This document shows positions 17,528-26,246 of a stretch of 64,000 nucleotides of DNA, piece by piece. Position numbers and translations under genes: made by a program. The notes below the pieces were generated by a model. That model saw only the letters and a list, made by a program, of their open reading frames with translations, was not told the DNA's origin and searched no databases. This DNA comes from Streptomyces griseofuscus (lineage in GTDB: Bacteria > Actinomycetota > Actinomycetes > Streptomycetales > Streptomycetaceae): the NCBI RefSeq assembly GCF_014673495.1, contig NZ_CP051006.1, forward strand, positions 6,014,001 to 6,078,000. The letters run 5' to 3'. Every line of letters starts with the position of its first letter. Position 1 is the stretch's first letter.

Positions 17528-18757
17528 TCACGACGAGGCCGCGCCGCCCCCGCCGCCCGCTTCGCCCGCGCCGCGCAAGTCGCGGAAGAACGCCCTGATG
17601 TCACCGACCAGCAGCTCCGGCTGCTCCATCGCCGCGAAGTGGCCGCCCCGGTCGAACTCCGTCCAGCGGACGATGTTGTCGGTGCGTTCGGCGACATGGC
17701 GGAGCGCGATGAAGTTCTCCCGCGGGAAGGAGGCGAACGCGGTGGGGGTCAAGGACGGCTCCGGCGGGTGGCCCCAGTAGGGGGCGTGGGCGCGCTCGTA
17801 GTAGACGCGGGCGGCGGAGGTGGCGGTGTTCGTCAGCCAGTACAGCATCACGTTCGTCAGCAGATGATCGCGGTCGACGGCGTCCTCCGGGCGGTCGGCC
17901 GAGTCCGTCCACTCCTTGAACTTCTCGGTGATCCAGGCGAGTTGGCCGATGGGTGAGTCGGAGAGCCCGTAGCCGAGGGTGTGCGGACGGGTGGACTGGA
18001 TGTCCGCGTAGCCCTGTTGCTCGCGGCTCCAGGCCCGCATCCGCTCCCAGGACGCCCGGGTGCGCTGCTGCTCCGCCGGGGTGAGCGCGGCGAGTTCCTC
18101 CGGCGCCGGCTCGGCCGTGGCGCCGGCGCCGGGGAGCAGGTTCAGATGGACGCCGATGACCTGGTCCGGGCGGACACGGCCCAGCTCCCGGGAGACGGCC
18201 GCGCCCCAGTCGCCGCCCTGGGCGCCGTAACGGCCGTACCCCAGACGGGACATCAGCTCGGCGAACGCGGCCGCGACCCTGCGGTACTCCCAGCCCTTCT
18301 CGCGGGTGGGGCCGGAGAAGCCGAAGCCGGGGATGCTCGGCAGGACCAGATGGAAGGCGTCCGCGGGGTCGGCGCCGTGCGCCCGCGGGTCTGTGAGCGG
18401 CCCTGCGATCCGCTCGAACTCGACGAGGGAGCCCGGCCAGCCGTGCGTGATGATCAGCGGGGTGGCGTCCGGTTCCGGGGAACGGATGTGCGCGAAGTGG
18501 AGGTTGGCGCCGTCGATCGTGGTCGTGAACTGCGGCCACCGGTTCAGCCGGGCCTCCGCCGCCCGCCAGTCGTACTCGTGCCGCCAATAGCGCGCGAGTT
18601 CCCGCAGATAGCTCACCGGGACGCCGTACTCCCAGCCTGCGCCCGGCAGTTCGTCCGGCCAGCGGGTGCGGTCCAGACGGCTCCTCAGATCCTCCAGCTC
18701 ACCCTCCGGGACCGCGACGCGGAACGGTCGGATGCTGTCCTGCGATGCAGTCGTCAT
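17528..18757 (-). CDS. Epoxide hydrolase, alpha/beta-hydrolase with EHN domain
   Basis: This 409-residue protein has an N-terminal EHN domain (about 8-115, IRPFRVAVPEGELEDLRSRL and the W-E-Y-G-V segment) and an alpha/beta-hydrolase core. Visible marks are HGWPGS (oxyanion region, about 104-109), GAQGGDWGAAV (nucleophile Asp, about 182-192) and the C-terminal GGHFAAMEQP with the catalytic His near 385. This is the juvenile-hormone/microsomal type of epoxide hydrolase, which opens epoxides to diols. No secretion signal. The Gly/Ala-rich tail is disordered. The start is the ATG at 18757. Confidence 0.88.
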   Translation of the reverse strand: MTTASQDSIRPFRVAVPEGELEDLRSRLDRTRWPDELPGAGWEYGVPVSYLRELARYWRHEYDWRAAEARLNRWPQFTTTIDGANLHFAHIRSPEPDATPLIITHGWPGSLVEFERIAGPLTDPRAHGADPADAFHLVLPSIPGFGFSGPTREKGWEYRRVAAAFAELMSRLGYGRYGAQGGDWGAAVSRELGRVRPDQVIGVHLNLLPGAGATAEPAPEELAALTPAEQQRTRASWERMRAWSREQQGYADIQSTRPHTLGYGLSDSPIGQLAWITEKFKEWTDSADRPEDAVDRDHLLTNVMLYWLTNTATSAARVYYERAHAPYWGHPPEPSLTPTAFASFPRENFIALRHVAERTDNIVRWTEFDRGGHFAAMEQPELLVGDIRAFFRDLRGAGEAGGGGGAASS

Positions 18758-19184
18758 GGAGATGCAGCCTAGGCGCCCGACCTCACCCGCACCGGGAGGC
18801 ACCCCCGGGCGCGGCCACCCCGCCGCCCCCCCCCGCGACCGAACGCCACCCCCGTGACCACCGTCACGCCTCCTCAACCCACATGCGCAGGCGCCGACTT
18901 GGGAAGCCTCGCGGAGCGCTGAGCCGTGCTGAACACGGGGGTCGACTCGGCCTCGTCCGCACCGGGGGGAACCGCGCGCGGCAGAACCACCGCATCCGTC
19001 GGACAGCGCGGCGCGCCGTGGGGCTGGTTCCTGGCCTGGGCCACTCCAACCACGGCGACGCGGGAAGTGAACCCCGGACCCCCGGCCTTTCCCGGAACAT
19101 TTTCCGGAACGCGAAGGGGACGCGAGGCCGGTGATGGCCCCACGTCCCCTTCTTCAGAAGCTCAGTTCAGCTCGACGGAGCCGT
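18758..19184. other. Gene-free intergenic stretch
   Basis: No supportable gene in 427 bp; the open frames here lack domain signal and a plausible RBS. It holds the epoxide hydrolase promoter side and, at its right end, the terminator of the S53 peptidase gene. Confidence 0.5.
19113..19152 (-). terminator. Terminator of S53 peptidase gene
   Basis: The 10-bp inverted repeat GAAGGGGACG (19113-19122) and CGTCCCCTTC (19143-19152) has an inner GGCC stem and lies 33 bp beyond the peptidase stop. Confidence 0.75.
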
Positions 19185-21140
19185 TCAGTGCTTCTTGCTG
19201 CTGTTGTTGGCGTACGACGAGACATAGCCGTTCGCCGGGGAGCCCACGCCCGTCACGTCGTCGTAGCCCTTGGTCGCGGACAGCGAGCTGTCCTTGCCCA
19301 GGCTGCGGACGGAGTAGAGCAGGCCGCCGGTGGCGTCGATGCCGTTGGCGTAGTCCACGCGGACGACACCCAGGCCGTGGCCCGTGGGGTTGTCCGTGAC
19401 GTCGTGGTAGACGCCCTCCTTGCCGAACTTCGCGTAGATCGACGGGTTGGCGAAACCGATCGCCTTGCCGCCGCGCGCCTGCTCGGCCAGAGCCTGGACC
19501 GCCGCGATGGTCGGCGCGGCCAGCGAGGTGCCGCCGATGCGGTACTCGCTGTACTGCTGCGACCCGTCGGGGAAGGTCTGCGTCTGGCCCACCAGGAACC
19601 CGGTGTTCGGGTCGGCGATGGCCGCGATGTCCGGGACGACACGGTTGCCGGAGGCGTTGTTCGCCTTGGCGAGCGAGTCCGGGACGACGCCCTTCTGGTA
19701 GTACGGCTCGGCGACCGTGCTGCTGGTGCCGCCGCCCGCGCCCGAGGTGAAGGCGCCGGGGAAGTTGGTCCAGCTCTTGCCGTCGGCCGACAGGCTGGAC
19801 TTCTCGGTGCCCCAGCCGGTCTCCCACAGGTACTTGTCACCCTTGCCGACCGCGAGGGAGGTGCCGCCGACGGCGGTCACCCAGGCGGAGTTGGCCGGGG
19901 TGTCGACCTGCTTGGTGCCGGTGTTGGCGACCTGGTCGCCGTCGTCACCGGAGGAGAAGTAGAAGCCGATGCCCTGCACCGCGCCCAGCTGGAAGACCTG
20001 GTCGTAGGCGGCCGCGAGGTCCGGCGTCTGGTTGGCCTCGACGTCGCCCCACGAGTTGGAGACGATGTCGGCCAGGTGGTTGTCGACCACCTTGCTCAGC
20101 GAGTCGAGCAGGTCGTCGTCGTAGCAGGACGCCGCACCGACGTAGGTGACATCGGCGTCCGGCGCGACCGCGTGCACGGCCTCGACGTCGAGGGTCTCCT
20201 CGCCGTACCAGCCCGACGCCTTGCACTCGTCGGTCCGGGTGAAGTTGGCCGGAAGCGACTGGTGCAGCTGACCGGTCTTCCATGCCTTGTCGCCGTTCTT
20301 CGCCGCGTACGTGCCGGCGTCGTAGGCGATGGTCGGCGAGGCGTAGGCGTCGGTGATGGCGACGCGGACACCCTTGCCGGTGTACTTGCCGGCGCCGTAG
20401 ACCGAGCGCAGCTGCTTGCCGGTGTAACCCTTGACGGCGTAGGGCAGCTTGGTGCCGTACGCGTCCGGCAGCGTGCTCGCGGTCTTCGAGCCGTAGTACG
20501 ACGAGAACGGGCCGGCGTTCTTGAACACCGCGTCCGGGGGCGGCAGCGTGTCGTCGTGGTCGGCCTTGTGCGGGGCGCTGTCCAGACCGGTGACGGTCAG
20601 GACGGTGCCCTTGAGGCCCGCCGGGACGGAGGCCGCCTGCGCCGGGGCGCGGTAGGTCTTCGCACCCTTGGCGTAGTTGTGCAGCTGGGTGCCGAACGCC
20701 TTCTCGGTGGAGGCGACGTCACCGGAGACGGCGACGTAGTGCTGCGTGACCTCGGTGACCTTCAGACCGGCCGACGTCAGCCAGGACTTGACGGCGGCGA
20801 CCTGGGCCTTGGTGGCACCGAAGCGGGCCTGGGCCTGCTTGGGGGCCAGGTACTTGCCGTAGTACGGCGAGCTGGGGTCGGACACGGCCTTGGCGTAGGC
20901 CGCGAGGCCCGACGCGTCCCGACCGGCCAGGTACACCCGGGCCTTGACCTGGGCACCGTTGTTGGTGGCGCCCTTGTCCGCCTTGGCCGTGGCCCACAGC
21001 GGCTTGGTGCCCTTCAGAGCATTACGGGCGGGGCTGTCCGCGGCGTGGGCCGCGGGTATGCCCAGCGCCAGCGCACCGGCGATCATGGGCAGCGCGGCTG
21101 CCATGCTCACGGCGCGCGTCTTGGCGCTATTGGATCTCAT
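19185..21140 (-). CDS. Secreted S53 (sedolisin/kumamolisin-type) serine peptidase
   Basis: This 651-residue preproprotein has a signal peptide (RSNSAKTR, hydrophobic core, PAAHAAD near residue 34), a pro-kumamolisin activation domain (about 45-190: YGKYLAPKQAQARFG, FGTQLHNY) and a catalytic S53 domain (about 240-640). The catalytic residues visible are the Glu and Asp in GEETLDVEAVHAVAPDA, the oxyanion Asp in SSGDDGDQ, and Ser in GGTSLAAPT. S53 enzymes are acid-active endo- or tripeptidyl peptidases acting outside the cell. The ATG at 21140 has AGGGGG 6 nt upstream. It appears monocistronic. Confidence 0.93.
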   Translation of the reverse strand: MRSNSAKTRAVSMAAALPMIAGALALGIPAAHAADSPARNALKGTKPLWATAKADKGATNNGAQVKARVYLAGRDASGLAAYAKAVSDPSSPYYGKYLAPKQAQARFGATKAQVAAVKSWLTSAGLKVTEVTQHYVAVSGDVASTEKAFGTQLHNYAKGAKTYRAPAQAASVPAGLKGTVLTVTGLDSAPHKADHDDTLPPPDAVFKNAGPFSSYYGSKTASTLPDAYGTKLPYAVKGYTGKQLRSVYGAGKYTGKGVRVAITDAYASPTIAYDAGTYAAKNGDKAWKTGQLHQSLPANFTRTDECKASGWYGEETLDVEAVHAVAPDADVTYVGAASCYDDDLLDSLSKVVDNHLADIVSNSWGDVEANQTPDLAAAYDQVFQLGAVQGIGFYFSSGDDGDQVANTGTKQVDTPANSAWVTAVGGTSLAVGKGDKYLWETGWGTEKSSLSADGKSWTNFPGAFTSGAGGGTSSTVAEPYYQKGVVPDSLAKANNASGNRVVPDIAAIADPNTGFLVGQTQTFPDGSQQYSEYRIGGTSLAAPTIAAVQALAEQARGGKAIGFANPSIYAKFGKEGVYHDVTDNPTGHGLGVVRVDYANGIDATGGLLYSVRSLGKDSSLSATKGYDDVTGVGSPANGYVSSYANNSSKKH

Positions 21141-21375
21141 AGAACCCCCTGCGATGCGTTGCGCATGCACGTAGTAGGTAGGTACACGCGGCTCCGCGCC
21201 GGCCGGCGGCGGTGGTGAACAGCCGGCGAATGGATCACACGATGGGGGCAACTCTGACCGATGAACCGTTCATGCCAGGTAAATGGGACGGAAAGAGAAG
21301 CTCAAGTAACCGTCACCTAGGGGGATTTGAGCGATTTTTCCTTACAGCTGTATTACGAAGGGACTTGTTCCCTGG

Positions 21376-22029
21376 TCATGAGAGCGGCTTGGCTCCGCGC
21401 TCCTTGAGCATCCCGGCCATCACCTGGAGCTCCGACTGCTGCGCGTCCACCATGCCCTGGGCCAGCCGTTTCTCCACGCCCACCGTGCACTTGGCCACGC
21501 AGCCCTCGGCCATGTGGATGCCGCCCTTGTGATGGTTCGTCATCAGCTGGAGATAGAAGATCTCGGCCTGCTTCCCGTTCAGGGTCGCGAGCTTCTTCAT
21601 CTGCGTATTGGTGGCCATACCGGGCATCAGCGAGCCGTCCTTGGCCGTGACCATGCCGCCCATGCCCATCCAGGTCATCGGCGGGTCCGCGGACACCTTC
21701 GGCAGCCCCCACAGATCCAGCCAACCCAGCAGCATCCCGCGCTGGTTGGCCTGCGTCTGCGCGATGTCGTAGGCGAGCCGCCGCACGTCCTCGTTCTTCG
21801 TGTGGTCGCGGACGATGTACGACATCTCGACGGCCTGCTGGTGATGCACCGCCATGTCCCGCGCGAAGCCCGCGTCCGCCGAGTCCGCACTCGGCGTCCG
21901 CTGCGCCGCCTTGCCGTCACCGGAGCCGGATCCGGAGCCCGAGTCGGCGACCGCGTACGTGACGGCACCGGCCGCGACGAGCACCGCCGCCGCGGCCCCC
22001 GCCGCCCAGCCGATGGCGCGCCGGCTCAC
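21376..22029 (-). CDS. DUF305 secreted/membrane-anchored protein
   Basis: This 217-residue protein has an N-terminal hydrophobic anchor (AIGWAAGAAAAVLVAAGAV) and a DUF305 domain of ferritin-like helices: FARDMAVHHQQAVEMSYIV (about 65-83) and the second HHKGGIHMAEG near 165-175. The His/Met-rich motifs suggest metal binding, often linked to copper in this family. The GTG at 22029 overlaps the DUF3105 stop (GTGA at 22026-22029), so the two are coupled and probably work together at the cell surface. Confidence 0.88.
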   Translation of the reverse strand: MSRRAIGWAAGAAAAVLVAAGAVTYAVADSGSGSGSGDGKAAQRTPSADSADAGFARDMAVHHQQAVEMSYIVRDHTKNEDVRRLAYDIAQTQANQRGMLLGWLDLWGLPKVSADPPMTWMGMGGMVTAKDGSLMPGMATNTQMKKLATLNGKQAEIFYLQLMTNHHKGGIHMAEGCVAKCTVGVEKRLAQGMVDAQQSELQVMAGMLKERGAKPLS

Positions 22030-22736
22030 TTCATCACCCCACCGGTGCACGAGGCACCCGGCTCGGGCGTCTGCGGCCCCTGCACGAAGTCCGCGAAGAA
22101 CTTGTTCACTTCGGGATCGCTCGCGCTCTTCACGGCCACCTGGTGTCCCCACGCCGACAGCATCAGCGGCGCGGCCTGGTTCTCGTACGGGCTCATCAGC
22201 GAGTACGGCGTCTTCTTCACCTTCGCCGAGAGCGCCTCGATGTCGGCCTTCGCCGCCTTGGGGGTGTACGTCACCCACACCGCGCCGTGCTCCAGCGAGT
22301 GCACCGCGTTCTCGTCGTGCAACTGCTGCGTGTAGACGTCACCGTTGCAGTCCGCCCACACCGGGTTGTGGTTGCCGCCCACCGGCGGCTGCATCGGATA
22401 CGACACCGGGGTCGTCACATGGGTCCGCGCCAGCGTGCCCTTCCAGGTGCGCACCCCGTCCTTCCCGGTCGTGAAGTGCCCGGAGTCCCCGGAGCTCTTG
22501 CTGTTCACATCCCCGGTGCCCTTGCCGTTGTCGCCGCTCGCGGCCGTGTCCTTCTTCCCGGACCCGGAGCCGGAGTCCGCGAGGACGACACCGCCCACGA
22601 CGAGCCCGGCGACGACGACCACGGACGCGGCGATGACGAGCGTCCGGTTCCGGCGCGCGCGCGAACGCTCGGCGCGCCGCATCTCCTCGATGCGCGCCTT
22701 GCGCGCCGCGCTGTTGCTGTTGTTGGCGGAACCCAT
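22026..22736 (-). CDS. DUF3105 membrane-anchored protein
   Basis: This 236-residue protein has a basic N-terminus (ARIEEMRRAERSRARRNR), one TM segment (about 32-52), a low-complexity SGSGSGKKD linker and an extracytoplasmic DUF3105 domain with HVTTPVSYPMQPPVGGNHNPVW (20 shown in part), AVHSLEHGAVWV and LSAWGHQ. Conserved His residues in NHN and LEHG suggest metal or substrate binding; function unknown. The ATG at 22736 has GGAC upstream. First gene of a two-gene operon with the DUF305 gene, divergent from nsrR. Confidence 0.88.
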   Translation of the reverse strand: MGSANNSNSAARKARIEEMRRAERSRARRNRTLVIAASVVVVAGLVVGGVVLADSGSGSGKKDTAASGDNGKGTGDVNSKSSGDSGHFTTGKDGVRTWKGTLARTHVTTPVSYPMQPPVGGNHNPVWADCNGDVYTQQLHDENAVHSLEHGAVWVTYTPKAAKADIEALSAKVKKTPYSLMSPYENQAAPLMLSAWGHQVAVKSASDPEVNKFFADFVQGPQTPEPGASCTGGVMK

Positions 22737-22838
22737 GAGGCGATGTCCTTCTGGGGGAGCGGGCGGACAGGGGGTGGAGCCCGCTGATCGTAATGGGGGA
22801 GTGGGGGGCCGCCGTAGAGCGTGCACGGCAAAAGGGTT

Positions 22839-22863
22839 AAATTTGCACCTGGGATGCGTATTA
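22839..22863 (+). promoter_or_regulatory. Putative NsrR operator upstream of nsrR
   Basis: AAATTTGCAC-CTGGG-ATGCGTATTA is an imperfect 10-5-10 inverted repeat ending 14 bp before the nsrR ATG. It shares the same layout and most bases with the box before hmp (24577-24601), which suggests autoregulation. Confidence 0.65.
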
Positions 22864-22877
22864 TTTACGCTCGCGGA

Positions 22878-23330
22878 ATGAGGCTGCTGCGTTCCACCGA
22901 CCTCGCCCTGCGCATCCTGATGCGCCTCGCCGTATCCACCGAGGACACGCCCGCGACCCGCAAGGTCGCCGAGGACATGGGCGTGCCCTATACGCATGCC
23001 GCGAAGGTCGTCGCCGAACTCCAGCACCTGGGCCTGGTCGACGCCCGCCGCGGCCGCGGCGGCGGCCTGGCGCTCACCGAACGGGGCCGTACGGCCTCCG
23101 TCGGCGCGATCGTGCGCACCTTCGAGGGTGACGACGAGGTGGTGGAGTGCGAGGGCGCCACCCCCTGCCCGCTGCGCTCGGACTGCCGGCTGCGCGGCGC
23201 GCTGCGCCGGGCCCAGGAGGCGTTCTACGGCTCCCTGGACCCGATCACCCTGGACCAGATCGTCACGGACCCCACCGGCCCGGTCCTGCTGGGCATCTCG
23301 ATGCGCCCTCCCGGAGCCCCGCTCTCCTGA
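22878..23330 (+). CDS. nsrR: Rrf2-family nitric-oxide sensor NsrR
   Basis: This 150-residue protein has an Rrf2 wHTH (about 5-70, TDLALRILMRLA and DARRGRGGGLALT). It carries the NsrR iron-sulfur ligand set: Cys91, Cys97 and Cys103 with C-x5-C-x5-C spacing (VECEGATPCPLRSDC), plus Asp8. These match the ligands known for S. coelicolor NsrR, whose [4Fe-4S] cluster is destroyed by NO. The start ATG at 22878 places Asp8 correctly. It is convergent with hmp, the classical NsrR target, and both genes have the same operator-like box. Confidence 0.9.
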   Translation: MRLLRSTDLALRILMRLAVSTEDTPATRKVAEDMGVPYTHAAKVVAELQHLGLVDARRGRGGGLALTERGRTASVGAIVRTFEGDDEVVECEGATPCPLRSDCRLRGALRRAQEAFYGSLDPITLDQIVTDPTGPVLLGISMRPPGAPLS

Positions 23331-23355
23331 ACGCCTTCCCCGCTTCCGTCCACCG

Positions 23356-24537
23356 TCAGGCGGCGAGCCACAGATCGGGCCCGAAGACCTCGTAGTGGAT
23401 GTCGGCCGGTGCCACGCCCTTCTCGATCAGCTGGCCGCGCACGGCGCGCATGAACGGCAGCGGCCCGCAGAGGTAGGCGCAGGTGCCGGGCGCGATGTCG
23501 ATCCAGGACAGGTCGACCAGGCCGGTACGGCCGCCGGGCTCGGCGTCCCGCTCGTAGAAGAAGGTGACGTCCGAGTCCGCGAGCTTGTCCGCGTACGCCT
23601 GGTGGTCCACGCGCAGGGCGTGGTCCGCGGGGGAGCGGTCGCCGTGCACGACGGTGACCGGCGCGTCGTGCCCGTCGGCCGCGAGCGAGGCCAGCATGGC
23701 GACCATCGGGGTCACACCGATACCCGCGGAGGCGAGCAGCAGGGGCCGCCCGGCCACACCGTCGAGCACCAGATCGCCGTACGGCTCCGACAGTTCAAGG
23801 ACGTCACCCACCCGTACGCGCGCGTGCAGTTGACTGGACACCTCCCCGTCCGGCGCCGCACCCCCGTGCACCCGCTTGACGCTGAACTGCCGTACGTCCT
23901 CGCCCGGCGCCCCGGACAGGCTGTACTGCCGTATCTGCCGCGCCCCGTCGGCCAGTTTCACCCCCACGGAGACGTACTGCCCCGCCCGGAAGCCCCGCAC
24001 GGGGGACCCGTCGACGGGCCGCACCCGGAAGGAGACGACATCGGCGGTCTCCTCTTCCCGCCCCACGACCTCCCACTTCCGGAACTCCTGGCTGCCACTC
24101 TCCTCGTACAGCCGCTTCTCGATGGCGATGAGGGCGTTGGCCATCAGCCAGTAGACCTCGGTCCAGGCGGCGGCGACCTCGGGGGTGACGGCGGCGCCGA
24201 GGATCTCCGCGATGGCCGCGAAGAGGTGCTCGTGCACGACCGGGTACTGCTCTGGTACGACACCCAGCGAGGCGTGTTTGTGGGCGATGCGGCTCAGCAT
24301 CGCGTCCGGCCGCTGGTCCGGGTGCTCGACCAGGTGTCCGGCGAACGCGGCGATGGAGCCCGCGAGGGCCGACTTCTGGGCGCCGGAGGCCTGGTTGCCG
24401 CGGTTGAACAGGTCCCGCAGCAGCTCGGGGTGGGCGTCGAAGAGCCGGGCGTAGAAGCGCTCGGTGATCTGCTCGATGGCGGCCCCCACGGCGGGGTGGG
24501 TGGCGCGGACGGTGGCGGCGGACTGCTCGGACAACAT
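23356..24537 (-). CDS. hmp: Flavohemoglobin / nitric oxide dioxygenase
   Basis: This 393-residue protein has a globin domain (about 1-135; proximal His in AHKHASLGV near 85-93 and Tyr in ITERFYARLF near 29), then a FAD-binding reductase domain (RQYSLSGAP near 202-210) and a NAD-binding domain (LLASAGIGVTPM near 262-273, CGPLPFM near 362-368). The family converts NO to nitrate using O2 and NAD(P)H. All three domains look intact. The strong palindromic box 40 bp upstream and the nearby nsrR support NO-inducible control. Confidence 0.95.
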   Translation of the reverse strand: MLSEQSAATVRATHPAVGAAIEQITERFYARLFDAHPELLRDLFNRGNQASGAQKSALAGSIAAFAGHLVEHPDQRPDAMLSRIAHKHASLGVVPEQYPVVHEHLFAAIAEILGAAVTPEVAAAWTEVYWLMANALIAIEKRLYEESGSQEFRKWEVVGREEETADVVSFRVRPVDGSPVRGFRAGQYVSVGVKLADGARQIRQYSLSGAPGEDVRQFSVKRVHGGAAPDGEVSSQLHARVRVGDVLELSEPYGDLVLDGVAGRPLLLASAGIGVTPMVAMLASLAADGHDAPVTVVHGDRSPADHALRVDHQAYADKLADSDVTFFYERDAEPGGRTGLVDLSWIDIAPGTCAYLCGPLPFMRAVRGQLIEKGVAPADIHYEVFGPDLWLAA

Positions 24538-24576
24538 CGCGGACTCCTTGCGATCTCGACTGATCGAACGCTATTT

Positions 24577-24601
24577 AAATATGCATATGAGATGCAAATT
24601 T
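24577..24601 (-). promoter_or_regulatory. NsrR-type operator upstream of hmp
   Basis: AAATATGCAT-ATGAG-ATGCAAATTT is a 10-5-10 inverted repeat with one mismatch. It lies 40-64 bp upstream of the hmp start, in an unusually AT-rich patch. The reverse complement closely matches the box before nsrR. Confidence 0.75.
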
Positions 24602-24809
24602 AAGGGGGGTGTCCTGCCTCACGTCCCCGCCCCACCCCGCCCGGCCGTTACGGATGCCGCCGCCGACAGGCAAGATGGGCGGCAGGGCAGTACACCTGCC
24701 GTAAGAGAGGCGTTCAGAAGGTGGACGTCGGGGTGATCAAGGTCCGCAACACGGATGAAACGGTGTTGTGGTGGGATGCTCCTGACCAGCAAGGATGGGG
24801 AATCGGAAG

Positions 24810-26171
24810 ATGGACAAGCAGCAGGAGTTCGTGCTCCGCACCTTGGAGGAGCGCGACATCCGGTTCGTACGCCTGTGGTTCACGGACGTGCTGGGCTTCC
24901 TCAAGTCCGTCGCCGTGGCCCCCGCCGAGCTGGAGCAGGCCTTCGACGAGGGCATCGGCTTCGACGGCTCCGCCATCGAGGGCTTCGCCCGTGTCTACGA
25001 GTCCGACATGATCGCCAAGCCGGACCCGTCGACCTTCCAGATGCTGCCGTGGCGCGCGGAGACCCCCGGTACGGCCCGGATGTTCTGCGACATCCTGATG
25101 CCGGACGGCTCCCCGTCCTTCGCCGACCCGCGCTACGTCCTCAAGCGCGCGCTGGCCCGCACCTCCGACCTGGGCTTCACCTTCTACACCCACCCGGAGA
25201 TCGAGTTCTTCCTGCTGAAGGACCGCCCGCTGGACGGCACCCGCCCGACGCCGGCCGACAACTCGGGCTACTTCGACCACACGCCGACCAGCGTGGGCAT
25301 GGACTTCCGCCGCCAGGCGATCACGATGCTGGAGTCGATGGGCATCTCGGTGGAGTTCTCCCACCACGAGGGCGCCCCGGGCCAGCAGGAGATCGACCTG
25401 CGCTACGCCGACGCCCTCTCGACGGCCGACAACATCATGACCTTCCGCCTGGTCATGAAGCAGGTCGCGCTGGAACAGGGCGTCCAGGCCACCTTCATGC
25501 CCAAGCCGTTCTCCGAGCACCCGGGCAGCGGCATGCACACCCACCTCTCCCTCTTCGAGGGCGACCGCAACGCGTTCTACGAGTCCGGCGCGGAGTACCA
25601 GCTCTCCAAGGTGGGCCGCTCCTTCATCGCGGGCCTGCTCAAGCACGCCGCGGAGGCCGCCGCCGTCACCAACCAGTGGGTCAACTCCTACAAGCGCATC
25701 TGGGGCGGCTCCGAGCGCACGGCGGGGGCGGGCGGCGAGGCCCCCTCCTACATCTGCTGGGGCCACAACAACCGCAGCGCCCTGGTCCGCGTCCCGATGT
25801 ACAAGCCCGGCAAGACCGGCTCGGCCCGCGTCGAGGTCCGCTCCCTGGACTCCGGCGCCAACCCCTACCTGGCCTACGCCGTCCTCCTCGCCGCCGGCCT
25901 GAAGGGCATCGAGGAGGGCTACGAGCTCCCGCCGGGCGCCGAGGACGACGTCTGGGCCCTCTCGGACGCCGAACGCCGCGCGATGGGCATCGAACCGCTC
26001 CCGCAGAACCTGGGCGAGGCCCTGACCCTGATGGAACGCAGCGACCTGGTCGCCGAGACCCTGGGCGAACACGTCTTCGACTTCTTCCTCCGCAACAAGC
26101 GCCAGGAATGGGAGGAGTACCGCTCGGAGGTCACGGCGTTCGAGCTGCGGAAGAACCTGCCGGTGCTGTAG
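24810..26171 (+). CDS. glnA2: Glutamine synthetase-like GlnA2 (C-terminal end supplied by integrated element)
   Basis: This 453-residue protein has a complete glutamine-synthetase fold: beta-grasp (1-100, GIGFDGSAIEGFARVYESDM), catalytic domain with HPEIEFFLL, KPFSEHPGSGMHTHLSLFEG (20 shown), NRSALVRVP and RVEVRSLDSGANPYLAYA. From established knowledge, S. coelicolor GlnA2 (SCO2241) gamma-glutamylates polyamines rather than ammonium; the length matches. ATG 24810 is preferred to ATG 24795 by family length. Odd point: beyond 26137 the reading frame continues into sequence brought by the integrated element, with the last residues unchanged but codons altered. The displaced chromosomal end is at 45107-45140. 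Confidence 0.92.
   Translation: MDKQQEFVLRTLEERDIRFVRLWFTDVLGFLKSVAVAPAELEQAFDEGIGFDGSAIEGFARVYESDMIAKPDPSTFQMLPWRAETPGTARMFCDILMPDGSPSFADPRYVLKRALARTSDLGFTFYTHPEIEFFLLKDRPLDGTRPTPADNSGYFDHTPTSVGMDFRRQAITMLESMGISVEFSHHEGAPGQQEIDLRYADALSTADNIMTFRLVMKQVALEQGVQATFMPKPFSEHPGSGMHTHLSLFEGDRNAFYESGAEYQLSKVGRSFIAGLLKHAAEAAAVTNQWVNSYKRIWGGSERTAGAGGEAPSYICWGHNNRSALVRVPMYKPGKTGSARVEVRSLDSGANPYLAYAVLLAAGLKGIEEGYELPPGAEDDVWALSDAERRAMGIEPLPQNLGEALTLMERSDLVAETLGEHVFDFFLRNKRQEWEEYRSEVTAFELRKNLPVL
26084..26171 (+). repeat. attL: element-restored glnA2 3' end
   Basis: This 88-bp segment matches 45053-45140. It has the 29-bp identical core (26109-26137). Outside the core there are 9 mismatches, all at third codon positions of the glnA2 frame. 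Codons after the core favour G endings (CTG, CGG, CCG, GTG), unlike the C-ending style elsewhere in glnA2, consistent with element origin. Confidence 0.9.
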
Positions 26172-26207
26172 GTGCAGGTCAGAGTAGGTTTCTTGTAGAC
26201 CAGTCGT

Positions 26208-26240
26208 GTGGGGCCGACGGTTCGCAGCTGTCGGCCCCAC
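26208..26240. terminator. Terminator between glnA2 and integrase gene
   Basis: 11-bp arms GTGGGGCCGAC (26208-26218) and GTCGGCCCCAC (26230-26240) lie between the convergent glnA2 and integrase genes. It is on element DNA and replaces the original glnA2 terminator. Confidence 0.8.
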
Positions 26241-26246
26241 GTCGTG

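Noticed and set aside
18745..19134. Small genes between the epoxide hydrolase and S53 peptidase genes
   Set aside because: Open frames on both strands are Pro/Arg-rich without start context or domains and overlap the peptidase terminator.
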